Part shown: positions 20,050 to 28,044 of the stretch, piece after piece
Numbering within the stretch: position 1 is the first letter of the stretch
How the letters are laid out: the number at the start of each line of letters is the position of its first letter
Assembly: GCF_017874715.1 (NCBI RefSeq)
Contig: NZ_JAGGLR010000025.1
Location: 124,001 to 188,000, forward strand
Direction of reading: 5' to 3'
Origin: Streptomyces iranensis
Lineage (GTDB): Bacteria > Actinomycetota > Actinomycetes > Streptomycetales > Streptomycetaceae
Length of the DNA stretch: 64,000 nucleotides
Translations under genes and position numbers: made by a program
The notes under the pieces: generated by a model
Told to the model about the DNA's origin: nothing
Databases searched by the model: none
What the model saw: only the letters and a program-made list of their open reading frames with translations

Positions 20050-20616
20050 ATGGCAGCACACTCCGCACGACCGCGACTGACCGTGCTCTCCGGCCCCTCC
20101 GGGGTCGGCAAGAGCACGGTCGTCGCCCATATGCGCAAGGAACACCCCGAGGTCTGGCTCTCGGTCTCCGCCACGACCCGGCGACCGCGCCCCGGGGAGC
20201 GGGACGGCGTCCATTACTTCTTCGTGGACGACGGGGAGTTCGACAAGCTCATAGCAAATGGTGAGCTGCTGGAGTGGGCCGAATTCGCGGGCAATCGCTA
20301 CGGCACTCCGCGCGAGGCGGTCATGGACCGCCTCGGGGTGGGCGAGCCGGTGCTGCTGGAGATCGATCTGCAGGGCGCCCGGCAGATCCGTGAGTCCATG
20401 CCGGAGGCGCAGCTGGTCTTCCTCGCTCCGCCGAGCTGGGAGGAACTGGTGCGCCGGCTCACCGGCCGGGGCACTGAGGCGCCCGAGGTGATCGAGCGGC
20501 GGCTGGAGGCCGCGCGGACCGAGCTGGCCGCCGAGTCAGAGTTCGATACGACCTTGGTCAATACCTCCGTCGAGGACGTGGCCAATGAGCTGCTAGCCTT
20601 GATGCGAGTGGCTTGA
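20050..20616 (+). CDS. gmk: Guanylate kinase
   Basis: This 188-residue enzyme phosphorylates GMP to GDP. The Walker A GPSGVGKST is at residues about 16-24, and the GMP-binding motif TTRRPRPGERDGVHYFF follows, as does EWAEFAGNRYGTP. It lies between sIHF and rpoZ, and the same order in other Streptomyces supports the call. Confidence 0.96.
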   Translation: MAAHSARPRLTVLSGPSGVGKSTVVAHMRKEHPEVWLSVSATTRRPRPGERDGVHYFFVDDGEFDKLIANGELLEWAEFAGNRYGTPREAVMDRLGVGEPVLLEIDLQGARQIRESMPEAQLVFLAPPSWEELVRRLTGRGTEAPEVIERRLEAARTELAAESEFDTTLVNTSVEDVANELLALMRVA

Positions 20617-20662
20617 TCTTCGATTCACTCTTGCCGTCAGGCGAAATAAGGAAGGCTAGAGA

Positions 20663-20935
20663 GTGTCCTCTCCCATGACCGCGCCCGAGGGGATCATCAA
20701 CCCTCCGATTGATGAGCTGCTCGAGGCCACCGACTCCAAGTACAGCCTGGTGATCTACGCGGCCAAGCGCGCGCGTCAGATCAACGCGTACTACTCCCAG
20801 CTCGGTGAGGGCCTGCTCGAGTACGTCGGTCCCCTTGTGGACACCCACGTCCACGAGAAGCCCCTCTCGATCGCGCTCCGTGAGATCAACGCGGGCCTGC
20901 TGACCTCCGAGGCCATCGAGGGCCCCGCTCAGTAG
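20663..20935 (+). CDS. rpoZ: RNA polymerase omega subunit
   Basis: This 90-residue protein helps assemble RNA polymerase. It has the conserved core SKYSLVIYAAKRARQIN (about residues 28-44) and a C-terminal KPLSIALREI. It starts at GTG 20663; an ATG four codons later is also in frame. A hairpin follows. Confidence 0.95.
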   Translation: MSSPMTAPEGIINPPIDELLEATDSKYSLVIYAAKRARQINAYYSQLGEGLLEYVGPLVDTHVHEKPLSIALREINAGLLTSEAIEGPAQ

Positions 20936-20952
20936 GTTTCGGATCGCTTGAG

Positions 20953-20984
20953 CCACCGGCCCGGCAGTGATGCCGGGCCCGTGG
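20953..20984 (+). terminator. Hairpin after rpoZ
   Basis: The arms 20953-20966 and 20971-20984 pair over 14 positions with one mismatch and a 4-nt loop. It lies 17 nt after the rpoZ stop and likely ends the sIHF-gmk-rpoZ transcript. Confidence 0.75.
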
Positions 20985-21076
20985 TGTGTCATGGGTACGT
21001 GAGCCGACCCGGCGTACCGTGACTGGACGTAACGCCCGATGCGGCATACGACGTACCCGGTGGGGAGAGCCAAGCG

Positions 21077-22285
21077 ATGGACAAGCCCGAGGTGGTCCTG
21101 GGCGTCAGTGGCGGGATCGCCGCCTACAAGGCGTGCGAGCTGCTGCGCCGCCTCACCGAGTCCGGCCATGACGTACGCGTCGTGCCGACCGCCTCGGCGC
21201 TGCACTTCGTCGGCGAGGCGACCTGGTCGGCGCTGTCCGGGCATCCGGCGACGACCGAGGTCTGGGAGTCCGTCCACGAGGTGCCCCACGTCCGCATCGG
21301 CCAGTCCGCCGATCTGGTCGTGATCGCCCCCGCCACCGCCGATCTGCTCGCCAAGGCCGCCCATGGCCTGGCGGACGACCTGCTCACCAATACGCTGCTC
21401 ACCGCGCGCTGTCCGGTCGTCTTCGCGCCCGCGATGCACACCGAGATGTGGGAGCACCCCGCCACCCAGGAGAACGTGGCGACGCTGCGCCGCCGCGGCG
21501 CCATCGTCATCGAACCCGCCGTGGGGCGGCTCACCGGCGTGGACACCGGCAAGGGGCGGCTGCCGGACCCCGGGGAGATCTTCGAGGTCTGCCGCCGGGT
21601 GCTGGCCCGCGGCACCGAGGCGCTCACCGCCGATCTGGCCGGCCGCCATGTCGTGGTCAGCGCCGGAGGGACCCGCGAGCCGCTGGACCCGGTGCGTTTC
21701 CTCGGCAACCGCTCCACCGGCCGCCAGGGGTACGCCCTGGCCCGCGCCGCCGTGGCCCGGGGCGCGCGGGTGACGCTCGTCTCGGCCAACAGTGAACTGC
21801 CCGACCCGGCCGGTGCCGACGTGGTGCGCGCGGGCACCGCGGCACAGCTGCGGGAGGCCGTCCTCAAGGCCGCCGCGGACGCCGACGCCGTGGTCATGGC
21901 CGCTGCCGTCGCCGATTTCCGCCCCGCGCGGTACGCCGAGGGGAAGATCAAGAAGCGCGAGGGCCAGGAGCCCGAGCCGGTCGCCCTGGTACGGAATCCG
22001 GACATCCTCGCCGAGATCTCCGCGGAGCGCGCCCGCCCCGGTCAGATCGTGGTCGGCTTCGCCGCCGAGACCGACGACGTGCTCGCGAACGGCCGCGCGA
22101 AGCTGGCCCGCAAGGGCTGCGATCTGCTGGTGGTGAACGAGGTCGGGGAGCACAAGACCTTCGGCGCCGAGACCAACGAGGCCGTGGTGCTCGGCGCCGA
22201 CGGCACCGAGACCCCCGTGCCGTACGGCCCCAAGGGCGCGCTCGCCGACACCGTCTGGGACCTGGTGGCCCGCCGCCTGGGCTGA
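21077..22285 (+). CDS. coaBC: Bifunctional phosphopantothenoylcysteine decarboxylase/synthetase
   Basis: This 402-residue fusion for coenzyme A synthesis has an N-terminal flavoprotein CoaC domain (GVSGGIAAYKACELLRRL, then the PAMHTEMW substrate-recognition clamp) covering about residues 1-185. A CoaB synthetase domain follows with SAGGTREPLDPVRFLGNRS and AAAVADFRP. ATG 21077 follows GGGGAGAG. It is transcribed between rpoZ and metK. Confidence 0.95.
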   Translation: MDKPEVVLGVSGGIAAYKACELLRRLTESGHDVRVVPTASALHFVGEATWSALSGHPATTEVWESVHEVPHVRIGQSADLVVIAPATADLLAKAAHGLADDLLTNTLLTARCPVVFAPAMHTEMWEHPATQENVATLRRRGAIVIEPAVGRLTGVDTGKGRLPDPGEIFEVCRRVLARGTEALTADLAGRHVVVSAGGTREPLDPVRFLGNRSTGRQGYALARAAVARGARVTLVSANSELPDPAGADVVRAGTAAQLREAVLKAAADADAVVMAAAVADFRPARYAEGKIKKREGQEPEPVALVRNPDILAEISAERARPGQIVVGFAAETDDVLANGRAKLARKGCDLLVVNEVGEHKTFGAETNEAVVLGADGTETPVPYGPKGALADTVWDLVARRLG

Positions 22286-22562
22286 GCGCGGATCCGGGGC
22301 TCGCCGGGACCTCTTCACAGGCTCGACAGGGGCAGGGCGCGGCCGATCGGGCTCATGACACATCCCTGCCACGGCGAGGTGGGGCTGTATTTCGGCTTGA
22401 GGCAAGGTATGTTCCCGGTCACGGGCCTGCCCGTTCTGTGGGACGGGGATGCTTGACCGGTGGACGTGCCGGATAAACTGGCCCAGGAACCGCATCGGGC
22501 GCAGCCCCCGCGGCGGTCCCGACCATGATCAGCCAGCAGCCGCTGCAACCCCAGGGAGCGAT
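22286..22562 (+). other. metK upstream region
   Basis: This is 277 bp without a convincing gene. TTGACC (22453-22458) and TAAACT (22474-22479) could be a promoter but their 15-nt spacing is short. A small hairpin (CCCGTT..GACGGG) lies at about 22430-22447. I could not recognise a SAM riboswitch on the plus strand. AGGGAG at 22553-22558 is the metK ribosome-binding site. Confidence 0.5.
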
Positions 22563-23771
22563 GTGTCCCGCCGCCTGTTCACCTCGGAATCTGTGACCGA
22601 GGGTCACCCCGACAAGATCGCTGACCAGGTCAGCGACACCATTCTCGACGCCCTTCTGCGGGAGGACCCGCACTCCCGGGTCGCGGTCGAGACCTTGATC
22701 ACCACCGGCCTGGTGCACGTGGCCGGCGAGGTGACGACCAAGGCGTACGCCCCGATCGCGACGCTCGTGCGGAACAAGATCCTCGACATCGGCTACGACT
22801 CGTCGAAGAAGGGCTTCGACGGCGCCTCCTGCGGCGTCTCGGTGTCGATCGGCTCACAGTCCCCGGACATCGCCCAGGGTGTGGACTCCGCCTACGAGCT
22901 CCGGGTCGAGGGCGACGAGGACGAGCTGGACAAGCAGGGCGCGGGCGACCAGGGCCTGATGTTCGGGTACGCCTGCGACGAGACGCCCGAGCTGATGCCG
23001 CTGCCGATCAACCTGGCGCACCGGCTCTCCCGCCGGCTGTCCGACGTCCGCAAGAACGGGACCATCCCCTACCTGCGCCCGGACGGCAAGACCCAGGTCA
23101 CCATCGAGTACGACGGCCACAAGGCGGTCCGCCTGGACACCGTCGTCGTCTCCTCGCAGCACGCCTCCGACATCGACCTGGACTCGCTGCTGGCGCCCGA
23201 CATCCGGGAATTCGTGGTCGAGCACGTGCTGAACGAGCTGGTCGAGGACGGCATCAAGCTCGACACCGAGGGCTACCGCCTGCTGGTCAACCCCACCGGC
23301 CGCTTCGAGATCGGCGGCCCGATGGGCGACGCGGGCCTCACCGGCCGCAAGATCATCATCGACACCTACGGCGGCATGTCCCGCCACGGCGGCGGCGCCT
23401 TCTCCGGCAAGGACCCGTCCAAGGTCGACCGCTCCGCCGCCTACGCCATGCGCTGGGTCGCCAAGAACGTGGTGGCCGCCGGCCTCGCCCAGCGCTGCGA
23501 GGTACAGGTCGCCTACGCCATCGGCAAGGCCGAGCCGGTCGGCCTCTTCGTCGAGACCTTCGGCACGGCGGCGGTCGACGCCGAGAAGATCGAGAAGGCC
23601 ATCTCCCAGGTCTTCGACCTCCGCCCGGCCGCGATCATCCGCGACCTCGACCTGCTCCGCCCGATCTACGCCCAGACCGCGGCATACGGCCACTTCGGCC
23701 GTGAGCACTCCGACTTCACCTGGGAGCGCACCGACCGCGTCGACGCCCTCCGCGCGGCGGCGGGTCTGTAA
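22563..23771 (+). CDS. metK: S-adenosylmethionine synthetase
   Basis: This 402-residue enzyme makes SAM from methionine and ATP. It starts at GTG 22563 (MSRRLFTSESVTEGHPDKIADQ), with AGGGAG just upstream. The GHPDKIADQ ATP-binding motif is near residue 15, GAGDQGLMFGYA is in the middle and GGGAFSGKDPSKVDRS is in the second half. SAM synthetase level is linked to antibiotic production and sporulation in the genus. Confidence 0.97.
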   Translation: MSRRLFTSESVTEGHPDKIADQVSDTILDALLREDPHSRVAVETLITTGLVHVAGEVTTKAYAPIATLVRNKILDIGYDSSKKGFDGASCGVSVSIGSQSPDIAQGVDSAYELRVEGDEDELDKQGAGDQGLMFGYACDETPELMPLPINLAHRLSRRLSDVRKNGTIPYLRPDGKTQVTIEYDGHKAVRLDTVVVSSQHASDIDLDSLLAPDIREFVVEHVLNELVEDGIKLDTEGYRLLVNPTGRFEIGGPMGDAGLTGRKIIIDTYGGMSRHGGGAFSGKDPSKVDRSAAYAMRWVAKNVVAAGLAQRCEVQVAYAIGKAEPVGLFVETFGTAAVDAEKIEKAISQVFDLRPAAIIRDLDLLRPIYAQTAAYGHFGREHSDFTWERTDRVDALRAAAGL

Positions 23772-23798
23772 GCCCCCGGCTCGATCCCCGGATCCCGA

Positions 23799-23835
23799 CG
23801 AAGGCCCGGACGCCCCTGCGGCGTCCGGGCCTTCG
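23799..23835 (+). terminator. Perfect 16-bp hairpin after metK
   Basis: The arms 23799-23814 and 23820-23835 are exact reverse complements with a 5-nt loop, 27 nt past the metK stop. This is a strong intrinsic-type terminator without a U-tract. Confidence 0.8.
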
Positions 23836-23874
23836 CATGCGTCCCTGTCCGTACGGTCTGCTAAGACTTGATCT

Positions 23875-26040
23875 GTGAGCAGGGACGACGAGCGGCCGAG
23901 GGATCCGGCGGAGGTGCCGGAGGGGGAGCAGCTCGCGCTCATTCGGGAGACGGTGCGCAAGGCCAAGGTGCCCAAGGCCAAGCCGCGGACCTGGCGGGGG
24001 GCGGCGCTGGCCGCGGAGCGGCCGGTGGCGCGGGTGCTGGTCGACAAGGGGCCGGTCCACCTCGACAAGCTGTGGGACTACGCGGTGCCGGCCGAGATGG
24101 ACGCCGAGGCCCGGCCCGGGGTGCGGGTGCGGGTGCGGTTCGGGGCCGGGGCGGGGAAGGTGCGCGAGGGGCGGCGCGAGGGGGGCGGGCTGCTCGACGG
24201 GTACATCATCGAGCGCGTCGCCGAGTCCGACTACCGGGGCCCGCTGGCCGCCCTCGCGCAGGTGGTCTCCACGGAGCGGGTGCTGGGGACCAGGCTGCTG
24301 GCGCTGTGCCGGGCGGTCGCCGACCGGTACGCCGGGTCGCTCGCCGATGTGCTCCAGCTGGCCCTGCCCAAGCGCAACGCCCGCGCCGAGGGCGAGCCGT
24401 CACCGCCGCCGATGCCCCCGCCGGAGCCGCCCGCGCCCGGGAGCTGGGCGCGCTATCCGGCCGGGACGGGGTTCCTGGAGGCGCTGGCGCGCGGGGACCG
24501 GCCGCGTGCCGTATGGACCGCGCTGCCCGGACCGCACTGGCCCCGGGAGTGGGCCACCGCAGTGGCCGCCACGCTCGCGTCCGGGCGCGGGGCGCTCGTC
24601 GTCGTGCCCGACGGGCGGACCGCCGAGCGGGTGGACACGGCGCTCACGGAGGCGCTCGGCGGCCCGGGGCGGCATGTGCTGCTCACCGCCGACCTCGGGC
24701 CCGAGGAGCGCTACCGCCGCTGGCTGGCGGTCAGCCGGGGCTCGGTGCGGGCGGTGGTGGGCACCCGGGCGGCGATGTTCGCACCGGTCCGGGAGCTCGG
24801 GCTGGTGGGGATCTGGGACGACGGGGACCGCAGCCACAGCGACGACCGGCTGCCGCAGCCGCATGCCCGCGATGTGCTGCTGCTGCGCGCCGTCCATGAG
24901 AAGACCGGCTTTCTGCTGGGCGACCTCGGCCGCACCGTCGAGGCCGCCCAGCTGGTGGAGAACGGCTGGGCCCGCCCGCTCGAGGCCGACCGCGAGCGGG
25001 TCCGGGCGGCCGCCCCGCTGATCCGTACGGTCGACGAGGGCGAGGTGGCCCGGGACGCGGAGGCCCGCGCCGCCCGGCTGCCCACGCTCGCCTGGCAGAC
25101 CGTACGGGAGGCGCTGACCCGGGGCCCGGTGCTGGTGCAGGTGCCGCGCCGCGGCTATGTGCCGAAGCTCGCCTGTGAGCGCTGCCGGGAGCCCGCGCGC
25201 TGTGCGCACTGCTCGGGCCCCCTGGAGGCGCGGGACGCGGACCATCTGGTGTGTGGTTGGTGCGGGCGGGACGAGCCCGCCTGGCACTGCCGCGAATGCG
25301 GGGGAGTCCGGCTGCGGGCGTCCATCGTCGGCGCCCGGCGCACCGCCGAGGAGCTGGGCCGCGCCTTTCCGTCCGTGCCCGTCCGCACCTCCGGCCGTGA
25401 CCATGTGCTGACGTCCGTCCCCGACCGTCCGGCGCTCGTCGTGAGCACACCCGGCGCCGAACCGGTCGCGGAGGGCGGCTACGCAGCGGCGCTGCTGCTC
25501 GATGGCTGGGCCCTGCTCGGCCGCCCCGATCTGCGCGCGGGCGAGGACGCGCTGCGCCACTGGCTGGAGGCGGCCTCGCTGGTCCGCGGCCATGGGGAGG
25601 AGGGTGACGACGGCCGGGGGGGCACGGTGGTGATCATGGCCGAGCCGACGCTGCGGCCCGTCCAGGCGCTGGTGCGCTGGGACCCGGCCGGTTATGCGGC
25701 GCGCGAGCTGGCCGAGCGGTCCGATCTGGGCTTTCCGCCGATCTCCCGGATGGCGGCCGTGACCGGCCCCGCGGAGGCGGTGACCGAGCTGATCGCCTCG
25801 ACCCGGCTCCCCGAGGGCGCCGAGACCCTGGGCCCGGTCCCGCTGCCCCCGCCGCCTCCCGGCCGCCCGCGCCGCCCCGGAGACCCGCCCGCGGGCGAGG
25901 TCTGGGAGCGCGCTCTGCTACGGGTCCGCCCCGGCCAGGGCGGCGCCCTCGCGGCGGCTCTCAAGGAAGCGAAGGCCCGCCGTCTGGCCCGGGGGGACAG
26001 GGACCCCGCGGTGCGGGTGGATCCCCTGGACATTGGGTGA
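23875..26040 (+). CDS. priA: Primosomal protein N' (PriA), helicase motifs degenerate
   Basis: This 721-residue replication-restart protein has the N-terminal DNA-binding domain (VDKGPVHLDKLWDYAVP) and the zinc-binding cluster with four CxxC-like pairs (CERCREPARCAHCSGP, then CGWCGRDEPAWHCREC) at about residues 436-480. The expected Walker A GxGKT and DEAH box are absent: where the DEAH box should be the sequence reads GIWDDGDRSHSD. This loss is typical of actinobacterial PriA, which is thought not to be a working helicase. The start is GTG 23875. Confidence 0.93.
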   Translation: MSRDDERPRDPAEVPEGEQLALIRETVRKAKVPKAKPRTWRGAALAAERPVARVLVDKGPVHLDKLWDYAVPAEMDAEARPGVRVRVRFGAGAGKVREGRREGGGLLDGYIIERVAESDYRGPLAALAQVVSTERVLGTRLLALCRAVADRYAGSLADVLQLALPKRNARAEGEPSPPPMPPPEPPAPGSWARYPAGTGFLEALARGDRPRAVWTALPGPHWPREWATAVAATLASGRGALVVVPDGRTAERVDTALTEALGGPGRHVLLTADLGPEERYRRWLAVSRGSVRAVVGTRAAMFAPVRELGLVGIWDDGDRSHSDDRLPQPHARDVLLLRAVHEKTGFLLGDLGRTVEAAQLVENGWARPLEADRERVRAAAPLIRTVDEGEVARDAEARAARLPTLAWQTVREALTRGPVLVQVPRRGYVPKLACERCREPARCAHCSGPLEARDADHLVCGWCGRDEPAWHCRECGGVRLRASIVGARRTAEELGRAFPSVPVRTSGRDHVLTSVPDRPALVVSTPGAEPVAEGGYAAALLLDGWALLGRPDLRAGEDALRHWLEAASLVRGHGEEGDDGRGGTVVIMAEPTLRPVQALVRWDPAGYAARELAERSDLGFPPISRMAAVTGPAEAVTELIASTRLPEGAETLGPVPLPPPPPGRPRRPGDPPAGEVWERALLRVRPGQGGALAAALKEAKARRLARGDRDPAVRVDPLDIG

Positions 26041-26086
26041 GCCCGGAGGCGTAGGGCATCCGGTGGCCTGGGCCCTCCGGCCCGGG

Positions 26087-26172
26087 GCACCTCCCAGCGG
26101 TAGCTGCTGGGGGAGGCTCTTGCGCCCCGGCGGGGGGTACCTCCCGCCGATAGCTGGGGGAGAACCGAGCCT
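26087..26172. repeat. Dispersed REP-like palindrome pair, copy at priA 3' end
   Basis: Two units, 26087-26115 and 26137-26162, each contain a CTCCC..AGC / GCT..GGGGGAG hairpin around the consensus CTCCCAGCGGTAGCTGGGGG. They are separated by CTTGCGCCCCGG and followed by AGAACCGAGCC. The same paired arrangement occurs at 44280-44364, and a single unit occurs at 55324-55349. Here it lies between the convergent ends of priA and the next gene. Confidence 0.75.
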
Positions 26173-26688
26173 TCAGCGGGACGGCCGGGGGCTCGGGAAA
26201 GCGCTCGGGCGGGGGTCCTCGCGGAGGGACGGGGTCGACTGCGGGGGGACCGTGCGGGCGGCGGGCACCGAGGGCAGGGGGGCGGGCTCGGCCGGGCGGC
26301 CCGTAGACGGTTCGCCGCCCTCGGCCGCGTTCTGCGCGGCGGCCCGGCGGGCGCCGTAACGGCGGTGCACCGCCTGCTTGGTGACGCCGAGCGCCGAGCC
26401 CACCGCGTCCCACGAGAAGCCGAGCGAGCGGTCGAAGTCGACCGCGGCCGTGACCAGCGTCTCGACGCTGTCCCGCAGTTCCTGGGCGAGCCGCACGGTG
26501 GGGGCCGGGGCGCGTCCGTAGACCACGAAACCGGCGGACGGGCCGGTGCGACGGGGGCGGTAGACATTGCCGAGCTGGGCGGTGAGCGTGCGCAGCGCGT
26601 CCACCTGGCGGCGGACCCGCTCGATGTCCCGGACCAGGAGGTGCAGGCTGGCCCGTGCCTGGGCGTCATGAGTTGCGTGGTCGGCCAT
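26173..26688 (-). CDS. Helix-turn-helix protein of unknown role
   Basis: This 171-residue protein has an N-terminal helical part (about residues 10-45, LHLLVRDIERVRRQVDALRTL, possible coiled coil), a central helix-turn-helix-like segment SWDAVGSALGVTKQAVHRRYG (about 92-112) and a low-complexity C-terminal tail rich in Pro, Ala and Ser. The ATG at 26688 is supported by GAGAGG 7 nt upstream; a TTG six bases earlier is less likely. It is a common Streptomyces neighbour of priA/fmt. It is probably DNA-binding but has no known target. Confidence 0.8.
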   Translation of the reverse strand: MADHATHDAQARASLHLLVRDIERVRRQVDALRTLTAQLGNVYRPRRTGPSAGFVVYGRAPAPTVRLAQELRDSVETLVTAAVDFDRSLGFSWDAVGSALGVTKQAVHRRYGARRAAAQNAAEGGEPSTGRPAEPAPLPSVPAARTVPPQSTPSLREDPRPSAFPSPRPSR

Positions 26689-26999
26689 GAACAAGCCTCT
26701 CGAACCGGCGTTGACGGGGGATGGGGGGATGGGGGGATGAGTTGGGGGGGTAGGGGAGTTGGGGGGAAGGGCTGGGGCTGGATCGGGGGAGTCGGACGGA
26801 CGGCGGGAAATGGAGCGGGCCGCGACAGCGGCCCGATGCGGTCAATCTGCCTTGACCAACGCGGCACCCGCCCGTCGGTCACGGTCCGGGGCGTGCGGCA
26901 GTCCGCTCGTACGCCCCCTCGGACGGCGGACCATAGACTTCAGACGCTGTTTGCGACGTTCCCGCCGTATCCGCCGTGTTGAGAGGTAGTTCGCCACCC
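26689..26999. other. Divergent gap with a G-tract cluster
   Basis: This 311-bp gap lies between the helix-turn-helix gene and fmt. From about 26716 to 26790 the plus strand holds nine or more runs of three to seven G separated by one to six bases, including a repeated GGGGGGAT unit. That run is enough for several overlapping G-quadruplexes. TAGACT at 26934-26939 may be a -10 for fmt, but no good -35 is seen. Confidence 0.6.
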
Positions 27000-27932
27000 A
27001 TGAGGCTCGTCTTCGCCGGTACCCCCGAGGTCGCCCTGCCCGCTCTGGACGCGCTGATCGCGTCCGAGAAGCACGAGGTGGTGGCCGTGGTGACCCGTCC
27101 CGACGCGCCCGCCGGGCGCGGCCGTCGGCTGGTGGCCAGCCCGGTCGCCGAGCGGGCCGAGGAGGCGGGTATCGAGGTGCTCAAGCCCGCCAGGCCGCGC
27201 GATCCGGAGTTCCTGGCCCGGCTCACCGAGATCGCGCCGGACTGCTGCCCGGTGGTGGCCTACGGCGCGCTGCTGCCCAAGGCCGCGCTGGAGATCCCCG
27301 CGCACGGCTGGGTCAATCTGCACTTCTCGCTGCTCCCGGCCTGGCGGGGTGCGGCCCCCGTGCAGCACTCCCTGCTCGCGGGTGACGAGATGACCGGCGC
27401 CTCGACCTTCCAGATCGAGGAAGGGCTGGACTCCGGGCCGGTGTTCGGGGTGGTGACGGAGCAGGTGCGGGCCGCCGACACCAGCGGCGATCTGCTGACC
27501 CGGCTCGCCTTCGCCGGTGCGGGGCTGCTCGAGGCGACGATGGACGGCATCGAGAACGGCACCCTGCGCCCGGTGCCGCAGCCGGCCGAGGGCATCTCGC
27601 TCGCACCGAAGATCACCGTCGAGGACGCGGAGATCGGCTGGACGGCGCCCGCGCTGCGCGTCGACCGGCTGGTGCGCGCGTGCACCCCCGCCCCGGGCGC
27701 CTGGACCACCTTCCGGGGGGAGCGGCTGAAGGTCGTCTCGGCGCGGCCGGTCGCGGACCGTACGGATCTGGAGCCCGGTCTGCTCGCCGCCACCAAGAAG
27801 GCCGTGTACGTGGGCACCGGCAGCCATGCCGTCGAGCTGACCTGGGTGCGGCCGCAGGGCAAGAAGCCGATGCTCGCGGCGGACTGGGCGCGCGGGGTGC
27901 GGATCGCGGAGGGCGAGCGGCTCGGGGCCTGA
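27000..27932 (+). CDS. fmt: Methionyl-tRNA formyltransferase
   Basis: This 310-residue enzyme formylates initiator Met-tRNA using 10-formyl-THF. ATG 27000 gives MRLVFAGTPEVALPALDALI, the family N-terminus. The catalytic region VNLHFSLLPAWRGAAPVQ with the essential N-H pair is at about residues 103-120. The C-terminal OB-like tRNA-binding domain spans about 205-300. GAGAGG lies about 13 nt upstream, a little far for a ribosome-binding site. Confidence 0.95.
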   Translation: MRLVFAGTPEVALPALDALIASEKHEVVAVVTRPDAPAGRGRRLVASPVAERAEEAGIEVLKPARPRDPEFLARLTEIAPDCCPVVAYGALLPKAALEIPAHGWVNLHFSLLPAWRGAAPVQHSLLAGDEMTGASTFQIEEGLDSGPVFGVVTEQVRAADTSGDLLTRLAFAGAGLLEATMDGIENGTLRPVPQPAEGISLAPKITVEDAEIGWTAPALRVDRLVRACTPAPGAWTTFRGERLKVVSARPVADRTDLEPGLLAATKKAVYVGTGSHAVELTWVRPQGKKPMLAADWARGVRIAEGERLGA

Positions 27933-27988
27933 GCGGACCGCCGCGCCGAAACCGGAGCTGGGCCACGGACGCGCCGAGGAGGCGGGCG

Positions 27989-28019
27989 TTGACTTCAACC
28001 TAGGTTGAAGTCCTACGTT
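27989..28019 (+). promoter_or_regulatory. MerR-type promoter/operator before the ABC exporter
   Basis: TTGACT (27989-27994) and TACGTT (28014-28019) are separated by 19 nt, the elongated spacing used by MerR-family activators. The 20-bp perfect palindrome ACTTCAACCTAGGTTGAAGT (27992-28011) fills the spacer exactly as in MerR, CueR and SoxR promoters. No MerR-family gene is adjacent. The predicted start near 28026 agrees with the exporter ATG at 28045. Confidence 0.75.
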
Positions 28020-28044
28020 CCTCATGAGACCTCGGAGGTACGTG

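Noticed and set aside
22330..22400. GTCATGAGCCCG on the minus strand resembles the 5' core of SAM-I/SAM-IV riboswitches near metK
   Set aside because: It is antisense to metK and no methionine gene follows on that strand; the downstream GGCAACCC-type core is missing. An Infernal search with Rfam SAM models would settle it.
22315..22548. Minus-strand open frame of 77 codons between coaBC and metK
   Set aside because: Composition is low-complexity, no ribosome-binding site, and it overlaps the likely metK promoter.
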